Source: Papilionanthe hookeriana x Papilionanthe teres
Lineage: Eukaryota > Streptophyta > Magnoliopsida > Asparagales > Orchidaceae
Length of the DNA: 64,000 nt
Assembly: GCA_022702705.1 (NCBI GenBank)
Contig: CM040427.1
Coordinates: forward strand, 68,856,783 to 68,920,782
Direction of reading: 5' to 3'
Shown: in pieces, positions 36,801 to 45,426 of the stretch
How the letters are laid out: the number at the start of each line of letters is the position of its first letter
How positions within the stretch are numbered: the first letter of the stretch is position 1
Made by a program: the position numbers and the translations under genes
Notes under the pieces: generated by a model
The model's database searches: none
Told to the model about the DNA's origin: nothing
Seen by the model: only the letters and a program-made list of their open reading frames with translations

Positions 36801-38971
36801 TTAAAAACTTCGGCATTATTACCTCCCCTCTAACTGAACTTCTGAAAGGGAAGGAGTTTACGTGGACAGCAACAGCCCAGGATAGTTTTGACACTGAAAG
36901 AAAAGGTGACTCGAGCACCCATGCTAGCACTACCTTACTTCAACCAACTTTTTTGAGGTGGAACGTGATGCCTCCGACGTGGGGATCGAAGCAATACCAA
37001 GCCAGAGAGGGCACTCCATCGCCTTCTTCAGTGAGAAGTTGAACGAGTCAAAGAGGAAATACTCAACTTACAACAAAGAATTCTACGTCATCGTAAGAGC
37101 TCTGGAACACTGGAGTCATTACTTATTGACAAACGATTTTACACTATTTACATATCACTAGGCCCTAAAATTTCTCGATAACCGGTGCAAACTAAAGGGA
37201 CAACAGGCCACCTGGGTGGAATTTCTAGCCTCATTCCAGTTTGTACTTAAACACAAAGTGAGAAGCTAGAACCATGTAGTAGATGCACTGGGTCATTGAC
37301 ACCTATTGATCATATTCATGTAGACTCAAGTTGTGAGCTTCGTGGTCATAAGAGATCTATATGAAACAGATGGAGATTTTGAAGACATGGAAAAATGCCA
37401 GGTGAAGCCAGCAGGGCAATATTATCGCACAGATGGATTCTTGTTCTACTAGAGTCGGTTATGCATTCCCCGGTGTTCACTGAGGGAGACCATTGTCTAG
37501 GAAGGCCACAGTGGAGGACTAGCATGTCATTTGGTAGGGACAAGACCCTCGCCTTTGTAAGAGAGCTTTTTTTTTTGGCCAAAGCTGACGAGAGATGTAG
37601 AGCGACATGTTTAGTAATGCAAGATTTGTCATCTAGCAAAGACAAGAGCTCGGAATGTAGGATTAGACACACCACTTCCAGTACCAGAGGCATCATGAGT
37701 GGCGTCAGCATGGATTTCGTGTTAGGACTTTCAAAGATCCAATGGAACAAGGACTCTGTAATGGTTGTAGTAGACAGATTCTCCAAAATGGCCTATTTGT
37801 GTCACCGGACATTTGACGCCTCTCACATCACCAATCTATACTTCAGGGAGATTGTAAAATTGTACAGATTTCCAAAGACCATCACCTTAGACAGAGACAT
37901 CAAATTTCTGTGTCACTTCTGTAAGATACTGGAGGGAAAGCTTGGCACCAAACTCCAATTCAACTCGGGAATGCATCCACAGACAGACGGACAGGCAAAG
38001 GTCGTAAATTGGAGCCTCGGGAATCTCTCGAGGTGTTTCGTGGAAAAAAAAAACATAAAACAGTGGGATCTTATTATATCTCAAGCAGAGTTCGCCTATA
38101 ACCGGTCCATCAGCCAAACTAGTGGACGAACTCTCTAAGATTGTGTGCGGACGCAATCTTCTCACAACACTTGAATTGGTGTCACTCCTGTCATCTTCAG
38201 AAATTAGCAAGGACGCCGCATAATGAGTTCACGAGATTCAGAAGCTCCGTGAAGTAGTTGGCAAGGAAATTGCTAAGCAAACTCGCAAATATCAGGCATA
38301 GGCAAATAAATCAAGGAAGAAAGTAATCCTATTTCTACATTAATAAAATTTTATTTTTGTGTTCCGTTGTTTCAATTAATTTGATGTTTTTAAAATAAAT
38401 TCATGTTGGAAGATTTACATACATATATAGGACCCATTTCCTATGTATTTATATATTCAATACCTAAACTTCAATTTTTACATGCATGCCACCTTACCAA
38501 TACATGAAAAGATGAATTTCTCTTTTTATAAGTTAAAATGATGATATTTTTTTATTTAATATGAAAGATTTCTCTGGTATAAATCTAAAAACCGAAGTTT
38601 AGGTGCTAGTTTATCACTGACACCTAAACCAGCATTAGTACATCTGATTTTTCCTAACCCCTTTTCTTTAATGAATTTCTGTAATAATTTCTTACATGAA
38701 ATAATCATGACTTTTTCATTGCAGGTTGTGCTAGATTCTGATGACAAACTTTTTGGCGGTTTCGGCCGAATCGATCCTTCTGCAGAGTACTTCAGTAGCG
38801 TAAGTTGCCTGTTGAACCCTTTCCTGTAATCTTTTGTTCAACCCAATATGTACAAATTAAACAACTCTCCATGTTTTCTTAATCAAGCAGGAAGTTGCAT
38901 ATGACAACAGGCCTCACTCCTTCCTAGTTTATGCCCCAAGCAGAACTGCTGTTGTATATGCCCTTTCTTAG
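10951..38971 (+). CDS. SBE2: Starch branching enzyme class II, 3' half (8 exons)
   Basis: 1,4-alpha-glucan branching enzyme (GH13) of the plastid starch pathway. It cuts alpha-1,4 glucan chains and rejoins them through alpha-1,6 bonds to make amylopectin. Eight exons (10951-11054, 19059-19203, 19533-19680, 19795-19895, 30992-31069, 31492-31647, 38725-38799, 38891-38971) join in frame to about 296 codons ending in a TAG stop. Visible landmarks are VSGMPTFCIP directly after the lost region III (GED, with the catalytic acid), GH13 region IV in YAESHDQALVGDKT, the conserved FMGNEFGHPEWIDFPRG and YDKCRRRFDLGDADYLRYRG, and the C-terminal beta domain ending RTAVVYALS. The protein ends a few residues earlier than relatives I remember. 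The transit peptide, CBM48 and most of the barrel must lie left of the window. Introns range from 91 bp to 11.1 kb, the large ones swollen by transposons. Class II rather than class I is inferred from the motif wording. Confidence 0.93.
11632..11953 (-). repeat. 161-bp tandem duplication inside the gypsy remnant
   Basis: Units 11632-11792 and 11793-11953 begin tacttgtcgaacagattg and end attgagtaattga, with about three substitutions between them. The duplication happened after insertion of the element. Confidence 0.9.
12038..12300 (-). pseudogene. Gypsy integrase core fragment
   Basis: The - strand frame encodes VVADFSNITPF, SMDASHIANLYLKEIVRLHG, VPRTIRSNKDVKFVSHFW and LWAKLETKLQL, the standard gypsy integrase run from the first catalytic Asp region to beyond the second. 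In intact copies the second motif reads SDRD; here it is SNKD. Upstream sequence is frameshifted. Confidence 0.85.
12795..13085 (-). pseudogene. Gypsy RNase H fragment
   Basis: With frameshifts and stops allowed, the - strand shows LELE-DAPKV-IGALFSQGQHI, a degraded SEKL-like block, then VIIKALSHWNHYLL-like sequence and a diverged TDH-ALKFL region, matching RNase H of chromovirus-like gypsy elements. It is non-functional. Confidence 0.75.
13110..13530 (-). repeat. LTR-like block, copy delta
   Basis: It is related to the blocks at 14380-14950, 17640-18165 and 18185-18665 through shared phrases: agaaggtgttnaa, gagaatgaggatatg, gagnttcatnacnt, acaaaggaagatgnnagaatac. It is the most diverged copy. 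Confidence 0.45.
13960..14250 (+). pseudogene. Possible gypsy gag fragment, plus strand
   Basis: A broken + frame reads DAKPLAKFKILYLDIYN, RIDIVDHVTLN. This resembles the FxxPxxxxYDGxxDPxDHL pattern of Tat-type gypsy gag proteins. It is short, with stops on both sides. Confidence 0.4.
14380..14960 (-). repeat. LTR-like block, copy gamma
   Basis: It shares with 17640-18165 and 18185-18665 the ordered phrases gattcaccnnntgttcctgaacaagc, tacaaaaggaaaatgatac, aagtcnccaaaa, aataagctanaaaaggca, and tcgcaaaatcgtgggatccc. The short ORF inside it is not coding. Orientation is assumed from the neighbouring gypsy remnant. Confidence 0.6.
15880..15945 (-). pseudogene. Gypsy gag CCHC zinc-knuckle fragment
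   Basis: The - strand encodes KKCFKCNYFGHITSNSPNRR, a CX2CX4HX4C knuckle in which the final Cys has become Ser. Flanks show no continuous frame. Confidence 0.7.
16080..17600. other. Repeat-derived DNA within SBE2 intron 1
   Basis: 16080-16570 shares phrases with the LTR-like blocks (caagttncagacacacnactt, gttctaggttttc). 16690-17130 is purine-rich on the + strand, which creates pyrimidine-rich minus ORFs of no recognisable family. 17400-17560 contains a GC-richer segment with gaaccgaacc. No coding domain was found. Confidence 0.4.
17640..18165 (-). repeat. LTR-like block, copy alpha
   Basis: It forms a direct-repeat pair with 18185-18665. Shared phrases in order: aagtccccaaaa, ctagaaattagaagaaaa, aatcgtgggatcc, cacatggtgnatcnacnttga, and tatcattgtaaa at the end. 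Confidence 0.75.
18185..18665 (-). repeat. LTR-like block, copy beta
   Basis: It lies directly after copy alpha in the same orientation and is clearly homologous along almost its whole length, but diverged and missing about 60 bp in the middle. The two adjacent copies suggest duplication or a collapsed LTR pair. Confidence 0.75.
19059..19203 (+). CDS. SBE2: SBE2 exon B
   Basis: The acceptor is ccatgcag and the donor is GAG|gtaaca. The split Lys codon is completed at the start. It encodes LRDEDWKMGDIVYTLTNRRW followed by the GH13 region IV stretch YAESHDQALVGDKT, whose Asp in SHDQ is the transition-state stabiliser in this family. It ends FWLMDE. Confidence 0.95.
19204..19532 (+). other. SBE2 intron 2 of window, with a possible small MITE
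   Basis: This is a 329-bp intron. 19255-19455 has inverted arms (tatttacatatctcactcc at the left; tatgtaaatatgtaaattta at the right) resembling the small palindromic family seen elsewhere in the window, but diverged. Confidence 0.5.
19533..19680 (+). CDS. SBE2: SBE2 exon C
   Basis: The acceptor is cattcttcag and the donor is CCTG|gtatga. It encodes DMYTFMALDRPSTPRIDRG, ALHKMIRLITIGLGGEG and YLNFMGNEFGHP. The last base starts a split Glu codon finished by the next exon. The PRIDRG spelling is what makes me lean towards a monocot source. Confidence 0.95.
19795..19895 (+). CDS. SBE2: SBE2 exon D
   Basis: The acceptor is gtttgacag and the donor is TTG|gtaact. After a 114-bp intron it completes GHPE and encodes WIDFPRGDQHLPNGK, then IPGNNYSYDKCRRRFDL. 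It is followed by an unusually large 11.1 kb intron. Confidence 0.95.
20795..21235 (+). repeat. AT-rich repeat family with gaggc/aaggcg end, copy 1
   Basis: It is co-linear with 50010-50412: atcatcttcaaaaaagtcat, ttatcaacttct, ctcattt, atcagttaatctgaaat, ggcattgtatcaaatatata, ggcgtaagcttcac, and ctcaatttaaggcgctcc. Both ends carry gaggc and aaggc words. It has no coding content; a non-autonomous DNA transposon is plausible but unproven. Confidence 0.65.
21746..21836 (+). repeat. (AAT)n-(ATT)n microsatellite, self-complementary
   Basis: About 9-10 AAT units are followed without a spacer by about 20 ATT units, so the two arms are inverted complements and could fold into a hairpin. An ORF here simply translates it as poly-Asn then poly-Ile. 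Confidence 0.95.
24160..24450 (+). repeat. ~60-bp tandem repeats in LTR copy 2
   Basis: This is the counterpart of 1540-1850: units built on ctcacctaaggtgtgctcct, aaggtataggaagcctatgc and gtgaattaggtg, with shorter derivatives at the end. Confidence 0.7.
25880..26640 (+). repeat. GC-rich, purine-skewed block in LTR copy 2
   Basis: It is dominated by gagcg, ggag and cgagcg words and many CpGs, matching the block at 3800-4520. It is preceded by a T-tract near 25830-25858. It may hold the LTR promoter, but nothing in the sequence proves that. Confidence 0.6.
27396..27994 (+). other. SBE2 intron 4 between solo LTR and TIR element
   Basis: T-rich intron sequence. I see no repeat or exon in it apart from the right-hand TAGTG target duplication. 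Confidence 0.5.
28560..28645 (-). pseudogene. Second captured PIG-V exon piece
   Basis: After an acceptor-like ttttag, the - strand reads APLIPVIGYRAVLA and then diverges into unrelated residues and a stop. Plant PIG-V has LAPLIPVIGYRAVLALSGY-like sequence a few dozen residues after RIAE. The piece is therefore in the correct order relative to 28817-29059 but the intervening exon part is missing. Confidence 0.55.
28817..29059 (-). pseudogene. Captured GPI mannosyltransferase 2 (PIG-V) exon fragment
   Basis: The - strand ORF encodes NPSCLSSSSNVDD, then MWPRVGALIKGSVVWDNVYF and FRIAE before the splice-donor-like GA|GTAAGG. Plant PIG-V proteins, as I remember them, have NPSCL near the first luminal loop and VVWDSVYFxRIAE just before CGYEYEQ. 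PIG-V adds the second mannose to GPI anchors in the ER. Only about 80 residues remain, without the hydrophobic start or the rest of the enzyme. Assignment is from memory and should be checked by search. Confidence 0.6.
29422..30827 (+). other. SBE2 intron 4, repeat-rich remainder
   Basis: 29640-30130 looks LTR-derived: gataccagagtt at 29655 is the inverse of a TGGTATC-type primer site, followed by a G-rich stretch that leaves minus ORFs open. 30310-30400 has a GC-richer piece. 30400-30827 is AT-rich intron. No exon was recognised. Confidence 0.4.
30828..30941 (+). mobile_element. 5'-truncated RTE LINE 3' end
   Basis: About 110 bp match the tail of the RTE element at 60270-60387: taatttattagaatta, gatgaaaaggattcatatag, ccgatctcatttagtggga, taaggcttgttgttattg. 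The (TTG)n tail is short and degraded. It ends about 50 bp before the SBE2 exon E. Confidence 0.8.
30992..31069 (+). CDS. SBE2: SBE2 exon E
   Basis: The acceptor is aaatccag and the donor is GGC|gtaagt. Its 78 bp encode GDADYLRYRGMQEFDRAMQH and LEEKYG, continuing directly from RRRFDL of exon D. A short RTE LINE tail ends about 50 bp upstream of this acceptor. Confidence 0.95.
31492..31647 (+). CDS. SBE2: SBE2 exon F
   Basis: The acceptor is cgttgcag and the donor is AAG|gtacta. Its 156 bp give 52 codons, starting FMISEHQYVSRKDEGEK, passing through FERGDLVFVFNFHWSNSYF and ending VGCLKPGMYK. This is the start of the C-terminal all-beta domain of alpha-amylase family enzymes. Confidence 0.95.
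31648..32137 (+). other. SBE2 intron 6, start
   Basis: AT-rich intron sequence with a T-tract near 31790. Nothing recognised. Confidence 0.5.
32138..33830 (+). mobile_element. L1-type LINE remnant
   Basis: Broken + frames carry L1 landmarks in order: VRWLNEGDQNTNYFH with RHRSNRI (32215-32300), NPKKMNANSAAHFRTISLCQ (32505-32570), a diverged RLKIILPLIISNEQASF-like block, LMALKIDMEQA (32738-32770), LCADDVLIF spanning a frame break at about 33047-33070, and a C-terminal segment with KDINVLSQTWVWDRMLNS (about 33657-33710) and IENWKSCLERSF-like sequence near 33790. There are many stops and a 46-bp duplication with a poly-C tract. No ORF1 was seen. Confidence 0.8.
32366..32470 (+). repeat. 46-bp duplication ending in a poly-C tract
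   Basis: ttttttaattccaaacgg...ctccacccc occurs twice with a 46-bp period inside the L1 remnant. The second copy runs into about 17 C followed by acccacccacc. Confidence 0.9.
34340..35330 (+). pseudogene. Gypsy gag remnant
   Basis: Frames change several times. Recognisable pieces are IDLPEFE-like at 34572, PDEFIDWLQSV (34600-34630), the later YVPHSTICNSEIYQLKS and FDHLQLKCELTEPEEHTIAR then YLGGLKATISNVVQL (34820-35010). The pattern matches plant chromovirus gag. A degenerate knuckle region (KCFRCHNYNHN-like) follows near 35230. Confidence 0.75.
35480..35860 (+). pseudogene. Gypsy aspartic protease remnant
   Basis: A broken frame gives CNLIIDSDSCKNVVSTFMVK and KLGL; intact elements have DSGS or DxGA at the active site, and here it is DSDS. 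Stops follow. Confidence 0.65.
36050..36730 (+). pseudogene. Gypsy reverse transcriptase remnant
   Basis: Two adjoining frames separated by a stop at about 36476 give DDLLDQLHGAIIFFKIELRN, YYQIQMRPGDEWKTTFKT, FGLLNAPNTFM, then FVIVYLDDILVYNQS with the YLDD catalytic box and LYAHLKKCQF. The first catalytic Asp of the usual KIDLRSGYHQ is replaced (KIELRNEYYQ). Confidence 0.88.
36734..37165 (+). pseudogene. Gypsy RNase H remnant
   Basis: It reads LRLAFFYQRFIKNFGIITSP, LTELLKGKEFTW, then after a frameshift ERDASDVGIEAIPSQRGHSI, AFFSEKLNESKRKYSTYNKE and ALEHWSHYLL. This is a standard gypsy RT connection and RNase H. Confidence 0.85.
37395..38138 (+). pseudogene. Gypsy integrase remnant
   Basis: A 247-codon frame includes MDFVLGLSKIQWNKDSVMVV, VDRFSKMAYLCHRTFDASHI, TLDRDIKFLCHF and GMHPQTDGQAKVVNWSLGNL, then WDLIISQAEFAYNRS. 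The catalytic D/D part is recognisable (MDFV; SDRD becomes LDRD) but the E region is altered and the C-terminal domain is lost. Confidence 0.88.
38430..38625. mobile_element. Small palindromic MITE (family M), in SBE2 intron 6
   Basis: Inverted arms: left atacctaaacttcaattttt then acatgcatgccacc; right ataaatctaaaaaccgaagt then ttaggtgctag. They match the arms of copies at 45918, 47622, 60835 and 63233. There is no coding capacity. Confidence 0.65.
38725..38799 (+). CDS. SBE2: SBE2 exon G
   Basis: The acceptor is tcattgcag and the donor is AGC|gtaagt. It encodes VVLDSDDKLFGGFGRIDPSA followed by EYFSS, continuing from GMYK across a 7.1 kb intron. A MITE-like inverted repeat lies about 100 bp upstream of the acceptor. 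Confidence 0.95.
38891..38971 (+). CDS. SBE2: SBE2 exon H (last coding exon)
   Basis: The acceptor is aatcaagcag. It encodes EVAYDNRPHSFLVYAPSRT and AVVYALS, followed by TAG. The family C-terminus RTAVVYAL is clear. Homologues I remember carry a few extra acidic residues after YAL, so this copy stops slightly early. Confidence 0.95.
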   Translation, partial: EVAYDNRPHSFLVYAPSRTAVVYALS

Positions 38972-39480
38972 AACTGAGTCTCCACGTTTCGCGTTCGTCG
39001 AGTTGAATCCAATCATTCGATGATTTTACGATCTCAAAAAACATGGAGAAATATTGCATTTGAAGAACGGTGATGTTCGAAGTTGAGCGCTGTCGCTGAG
39101 ATCGATGCGTTCGAGGTTTTACTATGTTACATTGTTAGATTAATGATAGTTTCAGCTTTTGTAACCTCTTTATCTCATCTCTACCTGATAAGTTGTTTCA
39201 TATGTTAAGTAGATGAGTTACTGGGGTTATGTGAGAAATGGTATATGTACTTGTGTGTCAATTTCGTGAGTTAGAAACTAGTACTATCTGTTATAATAAT
39301 TTTGGAGCTTTGGTTTGTTCTGCTGTAAGGTAATATTTTGTGAAATAATATTGATTGCCGCACTGTAAGTTCTACAGATTTTGAATTATTTTTGTTTTGT
39401 GTTCGTTATTTATAGTCTCTATGGAAGAGTTTGTCACTTATAGAAGAGCTTGTCACTGGATTTTATTTCTTCAACATACT
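38972..39480 (+). other. SBE2 3' untranslated region and downstream flank
   Basis: Immediately after the TAG the sequence is T-rich, moderately GC and without ORFs or repeats I recognise, as expected for a plant 3' UTR. No canonical AATAAA was pinned down; AATAAT occurs near 39290 and 39343. The true poly(A) site cannot be read from sequence alone. Confidence 0.5.
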
Positions 39481-40000
39481 TTCTGCTTATGACTGGGGCG
39501 CTTTGAACGGTTTGAACTCGTCTACAATTGGTAAACATTTTGGATATATCTATGACTGTCGAAATAGCTCGCTAGCTCGCTTTTCTCAAACAGTTCGTGT
39601 TCAACTCGTTAAATTTCTCATATTTGAATCATTTATTTAGTAAATGAGTCAAACACAAAATAATTTTTTTAATTCGAATTATAAATGAGCGGAACACGAG
39701 CAGCCTTTTTTTCGATTGAGTGTATATATATATTTAATTTTAAGTTAGAACAACAAGTATGGTCATGTGTTTGTCTTCTATTCTATAAGTGTGCAGGTTT
39801 GAATCTAAAACACTTTATTTTTTAATTAATTTAAATGAGTTAATTTCGAGTTGAACACGAACAAGAAATGAAATACCCAAACATGAAAATACCGTTCACA
39901 TGTAATTTCGAACACAATTCTATTTCAAACGAGTCGAACATGAGTCGAGCGTGATCTCGCTTAAGCTCTGCTCATAATAGAATTTGTTTATGGTAACAGT
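39480..40000. repeat. Gene-flank repeat with gctcg/gagtcga words
   Basis: It contains repeated short words such as gaactcg, agctcgctagctcgc, gagcggaacacgagcagc and gagtcgaacatgagtcgagc in both orientations, typical of a decayed TIR element. Ends were not resolved. It lies in the SBE2 to XS-gene intergenic interval. Confidence 0.4.
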
Positions 40001-43000
40001 TATTAAGCAAGTATTCTATGGCTTCATATGAAGCATTTTATGGGAAAAAAAATGTAGGAATTGTTGTGAGCTTAAAATAATTTTAAAATAATTATAGGTG
40101 AAAATTTTGTAGATGATTTTACTGAGAAAAGGGATTGGGGGGAAAGTTTTTAAGCTAATAGTTATATTTTAGTTCATTATCTAAGAAATAAAATTCTTAT
40201 ACATGCACATTTAATTGATAAAGGTGTGATAATCAAAGGAAGTAGGAAAAAGAATAAACATTCACAAAGTCTCCTAAAGATTAAATGGGTAATTATTGCA
40301 TTATCAGTGTTAAAATTAATTTCTTTTATTCTTTTAAAATGTTTTATTTGTTACACGTTAAAACAACCCCCTTGTATTTAATTGAAAATAAATGAAAACA
40401 ATATAATTTTTTTATTGTTTAAATTTTTTTAACTTTTTTACTGCATTAAAGGAAAAACTAAATGGATTGAATTGTTGAAATAAATGAAATTTAAGTTAAA
40501 TGAAAAATAAATTATTAAGTCTCCTAATAGGAGATGCTATTGTACCCATATATATTAAAGAAAGAAAATAAAATTGATTCTGCCTTTTTGGTACAAAATA
40601 ATAATGAAAATGAGTTTATGATACAATATTAAAAATATTTTAACGGTGCTTCTAAAAATAAAATAAAAATAGAAAAGAGGAAAATATTAAGTGATAGTAA
40701 AACTATAGTTGTTAAGATAATAAAAAAGGTAAATTTTATTTTTGATTAACATTATTCTTTAAGCATTAGTGACCTCACTTTTTGTGAAGCCAATCAATCT
40801 CCTTACCAAAATTTTCTAAGGGTATAAAATTTAGCATTAAGATCTCTTTAGATGCTACTTTAGATGACTAGTGGATGGTTGAAACCTAAAATTAAAATCA
40901 AAATCAATTTTTCATTTCCTTTAGTTTGAATTACACTTGGCTTTAATCATTAACACATATTTTGGCATGAGATTGATCATGGTCAAGTTATTAAAGCTAA
41001 CAGTTGAGTACCTCATAAAATATTGAACAAGATTTTAGGTGACCCATTAAGCCTACAGACTTGATGTTATTACATAGGTAAATTTTGGATCTTTCGCTCC
41101 CCCCATGGATTAGGTTGGTTAAAGCTACTGTTTAACTTGCAATCGAAGAGAGAACCTTTAAGACCCACCTAACCACTCTTTAATCATCATTGTAACTCTT
41201 TCTTTTGGTTTGAAGGGAACATAATTATTTTGATGTTCACTATGAACCATGATTGAGTTGATATTAACAATTAAAGTCAATCAAATTAAACCAACTTAAA
41301 CTCAACTTCATTGAAAAAAGAAATTCAAAATTAGCAAATGGAAAATCAATATAAATAAGTCAAACTATAAAAGAAAACAAGTTAAAAAATGAATATAAAT
41401 CAAACCATATTCAAATTTCATTTAAAAGAAGAAAATGATCAAACTATTCAAATCCTACACAAATCAAATTATCAAACATACGCTTAAACTTCACCACAAT
41501 CTAAAGTGAATCCAACCTAAATTACACTTAAAATTAATTCAAAATTTTATGCAGATTCAATATAAAACTTAGACTACCAAATCAACACCCAGTCAAGCTC
41601 AAATGTTGTTACAATATGACTCAATCACACACTCAAACCTTGGTACCACTCGACTTCATATCCTTTTCAGATTCAGTCATTAAATATGCACTAAACAACA
41701 CCTAGGTTCTACATTGAAAAGTTATCCAAAATCAACATGGAACTTGCCCTTAAACCAACACCAAATCCAACCCAAAGGCTGCAGATTCTAAATCCAAACT
41801 CCACTGAAGCTTTGCCTTAATCCTTCAATCAAATAACCCACATATCTTAGTTCTAATCTTACATCAAATTTGCTCCTATTGAACTATCGAACATTCTTTA
41901 TATTTAGCTCCTATTCTGCCGCAAACTTTCACCTATCTCAAACTCTTTGATGTCCAAGCATCCAACCTAGATTCAGCTCATTTGTAGACTCAACCAAGAG
42001 TCAATGGCAAGCCATAATTTCCTAGCATGTAGTATCTACTTTTCCACTTTTCATACTCCCATTAATTATTCTTTTACCACATAGGATGTTTTCTCCACTT
42101 TTGCTAGCTAAGTTGCCAACTCACCCTCCACCTCAGCACCATTCTTAATGCCAAAGCCTTCCTAAACCATCATAGACCTCCAATAAATACAACATATATT
42201 CCCACCTTAAGGCTTAGTGGTGTTTGATTTCTAAGTTCCCCAAAGCCTTTCCTAGCTTTTTCAAAACCACGCCCAACACCTCAATTTTCTCAAATTCTCT
42301 TCCAAAACCCTATTGACATTTACATAACCAAACAAGGATACTCCCTAATTTCTTCATCTAAGATTTTGAAAATCTTTATTGAAGCTTTATAACTAAGTCT
42401 TACATCAATTCCCCCACTTAATACAATACTCTAACTTACTGTTTCACCAAGCATGATTTACCTCTTCATCAAGATCTTGATCAAGGTCACTGGAGCTCAT
42501 TGCTGACAGTTAAGGATTGTTCGTGGGATCAAGATGATTGTTTCTATGGAGTTAACTGCTTGGATCGCCATGCATTTGAAGAAATTCTCCAAACATAATG
42601 TTAAGGCTTCGGTATTTAGTCTTTTGTGAATAAAATTGTAACACCATAGGATCATCGTTGTTAGATTTATAAGATTTATTTTGATGATACATTTGGCTAG
42701 ATTAGTTTTTTGTTTTGTGGTTTTGTTCCTCTTGATCAAACAAATACGATTAAACGTTGTCGGTTTACTGTTTACATGGGGATGATGAATGAATATCATC
42801 CATTTTATGTGATTCTGAATGGCCCAAATTTTTTCAAACATACGTCCGTTCAATCATCCACATTTTAACTCATGATTAGTAATCATTTGTAATGATTGAT
42901 TATCTAATAAGTGCTCATCGTGCTTAGGTGAGCCAGTTTGAATGTGTGGTGAGGCGCTAACATGAAAATTCATAGATTAAATGGATAAATGCAAAAAAAT

Positions 43001-45052
43001 TATAAAATGTATAGAAATTCATCTAAATTAAATAAAATTAGAAAAATAAGACAAAAAATGCTCTAAGTTCAAATAAATGAATCAAGTGCAATGATGCAAA
43101 GATCAAATAGTAAACATTAATGTGTTTTGCTTGATTAAATAATAAGTTTAAACATTAAAAAAATAAAAATTAAAAACAATCTGAAAATTTTAGAAAATGT
43201 TCCATAAATGAATAAAACTTCTTGTAATTTTTCTTATGTCGGAAAGTCATTGAACACGGTTAATTATAATTTTCAATCGAAATAAAAATAAAAATTTTAA
43301 AAATTAAAAAATAAATAGCAAAATTTAAAATTTTTTAATAAGAATTGGTGAATTTTGAAATTTGATTTTTTTAATATGATTTATAATGATTGGAATGTAT
43401 AAATTGATGTTTTCAACCCTAATTGAGCACATAATTACTTTTTTGATAAATTTACAATTTCAAAATTTGAAAACTACCCTTTTATCATAAAAATCATAAA
43501 ATGTAATCCTTCACATTTCCAAAATTCATTAAAATCTTTAATTATAGAATGTTTTAATAGAAGAAATGTTATGAAGGTTACTTTGAACAGTTAACTAATT
43601 TTTTTTGTAAATTTGCAAAACTTTAAAATTACAAACCCCTTTTCTTTTAAAATTTTTTTTGGTAAATTTGTAAAATCATCTAAGTTCTAAATTGCCTCAA
43701 ACTTCTACCAACTAATCATCTGAATAAAGAGATTTTAATGAGGTTAAACTTGAAAAATTTAATGAAAGGGTTTGTTATATTTATAATTCTAAAATTATAA
43801 AGAAATGTGCATTTCTTTCAGAATAAACCTCATAAAACTATGAAGATGTTTACCCTAAATATACACATTAGTTGAATTATTAAAAAATAAATCAAATTTT
43901 AATAATAAAAAATATATATCTTAAAAATCTAAAATACAGAAAATTTATATATTTTTGTATAAATAATTTTATATGATTTCTAAGCATTTTCTTAAGCAAT
44001 TTTGGGTATTTTATAAAACATTGATATTAGTTAGATACATATATATATGTCTGATAAGGATATATATTTATTCAAGTAAAATCACAATAACTAAAACATA
44101 AAGAAAATCACAAAATTTAATAAATACATCAAAAACTTAAATGAAACCATCATTGGGTGAACTAGAATATTGTAACTTCAATATAATGCTTAGTTTTAAC
44201 TCAACAAACTTGCCTCCACATACAGTAAATAGTTAGTTCATCACCCTAGATTTAGGTTAGGTCCACTTTGATAGTGTATGGTATGATTTAGTTCGTCGTG
44301 AATGTGATTGTCGTGATTGCTTGCTAGAAATGAATGGCTAAAGCAGCCTGTGCGCTAGACTGGATGTTAAGACGACTGGTTAATTATTTCTGTCTATCTA
44401 TTTTTTTGTAGGAGGTCGTGTTTAATGGGATAGCCGCAAATCATAAATGAATATAAATCTCTATGCCATTTTTGTATGTTCTAAAAATAATACCTTCAAG
44501 CAAGGTGTATTAACAAAGGTGGTTTGGTGTTGTTGCGCGGTGCTAGGTCCAGATAGGCTTTTCTGAATTTTTGTGCTTGTGGTGTGCTCTGTGATGCTAA
44601 TACTTCTCTGTAAGGGCTTCAAGATAACTTTAGGTTTTAATTAGTTGTGATCGGGTTTGTTGTGGAGTTAGGTGTGTCTGTCTATTGTTGTTGATTAACT
44701 ATATAATCTTTTGGGCAATCCAAAGTGGGACTCGTTCGAAGATGGAGTGAGGATGAACCTCAACTCAATGATAGGGTGAGAATGAACTTCAATGCAAATC
44801 AAATGCTAAAGGATTAGCATCAATGCAAGGATAAACCCCAAATGTACCGAAACACAAATAGAAGACCCTCATAAATTCTAGCCAACCGACAAATCTATCT
44901 TAGATCTAGGACGGGTTGTATAAGAGACAAATGCTCGACCATCTCACTTTCTCTTTCTTCTCGGGTGTACGGCGTTATTCGGCCATACCCAAGCCTTTCA
45001 GGTTTACCTGTTTGGCTTGTTTTGATTGTTTATTTTTGCGTTCTAATTTAGA
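40001..45052. other. AT-rich intergenic DNA between convergent genes
   Basis: No exon, domain or clear repeat boundary was recognised. A 118-codon minus ORF at 42497-42853 has no family resemblance I can name. 41.3-42.4 kb is C/A-rich on the + strand and may be old retroelement sequence. 42.9-44.1 kb is very AT-rich. Confidence 0.4.
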
Positions 45053-45074
45053 ACACACACACACACACACACAC
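45053..45074 (+). repeat. (AC)11 microsatellite
   Basis: A perfect ACACAC run of about 22 bp lies roughly 350 bp downstream of the XS-gene stop codon. Confidence 0.95.
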
Positions 45075-45426
45075 AGATTTACCTTCAACATTATTAATGT
45101 GATTTAAAAATTGAGTGTTGCATTAAAATAAATATCCAAAGACACTGATTCTGTAGCGTGCTTATAAATCCCCTTCTAATTTACATCAAATCATATTTAT
45201 CAAAGTGCAATTTTGTAATGATCATACAAACAAATGAATGATATCTTATAACTTCAATCAAAAGTTTGATGAACTTAGTTTTTCATACATCAAAAACAAA
45301 ACTACACCTCATCACAGCCACGCAGACTTAATCCCAACGCAACGGAAACGAAAATTAAGTGAATTTTCCAAAAGTTACAGACAAACATTAAAGCATTAAA
45401 AATAAAATCATATCAGTACCAGTGCA

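Larger units (their letters stand above)
33800..38375 (+). mobile_element. Decayed Ty3/gypsy retrotransposon
   Basis: A primer-binding-like TGGTATCAGAACTAG lies at 34174-34188, next to an LTR end (tttctacattagtaaaagttt ... gttcagttgttc, 34110-34150). The right LTR end is matched at 38327-38375 (tttctacattaataaaattt ... gttccgttgttt). Between them gag, protease, RT, RNase H and integrase follow in gypsy order, all broken. The left LTR start is uncertain, near 33800-33830, where it abuts the L1 remnant. It lies in SBE2 intron 6 in the sense direction. Confidence 0.85.

Noticed and set aside
42497..42853. 118-codon minus-strand ORF
   Set aside because: No recognisable domain, AT-rich codon composition and no splice or promoter context. 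Probably chance or an old retroelement trace.
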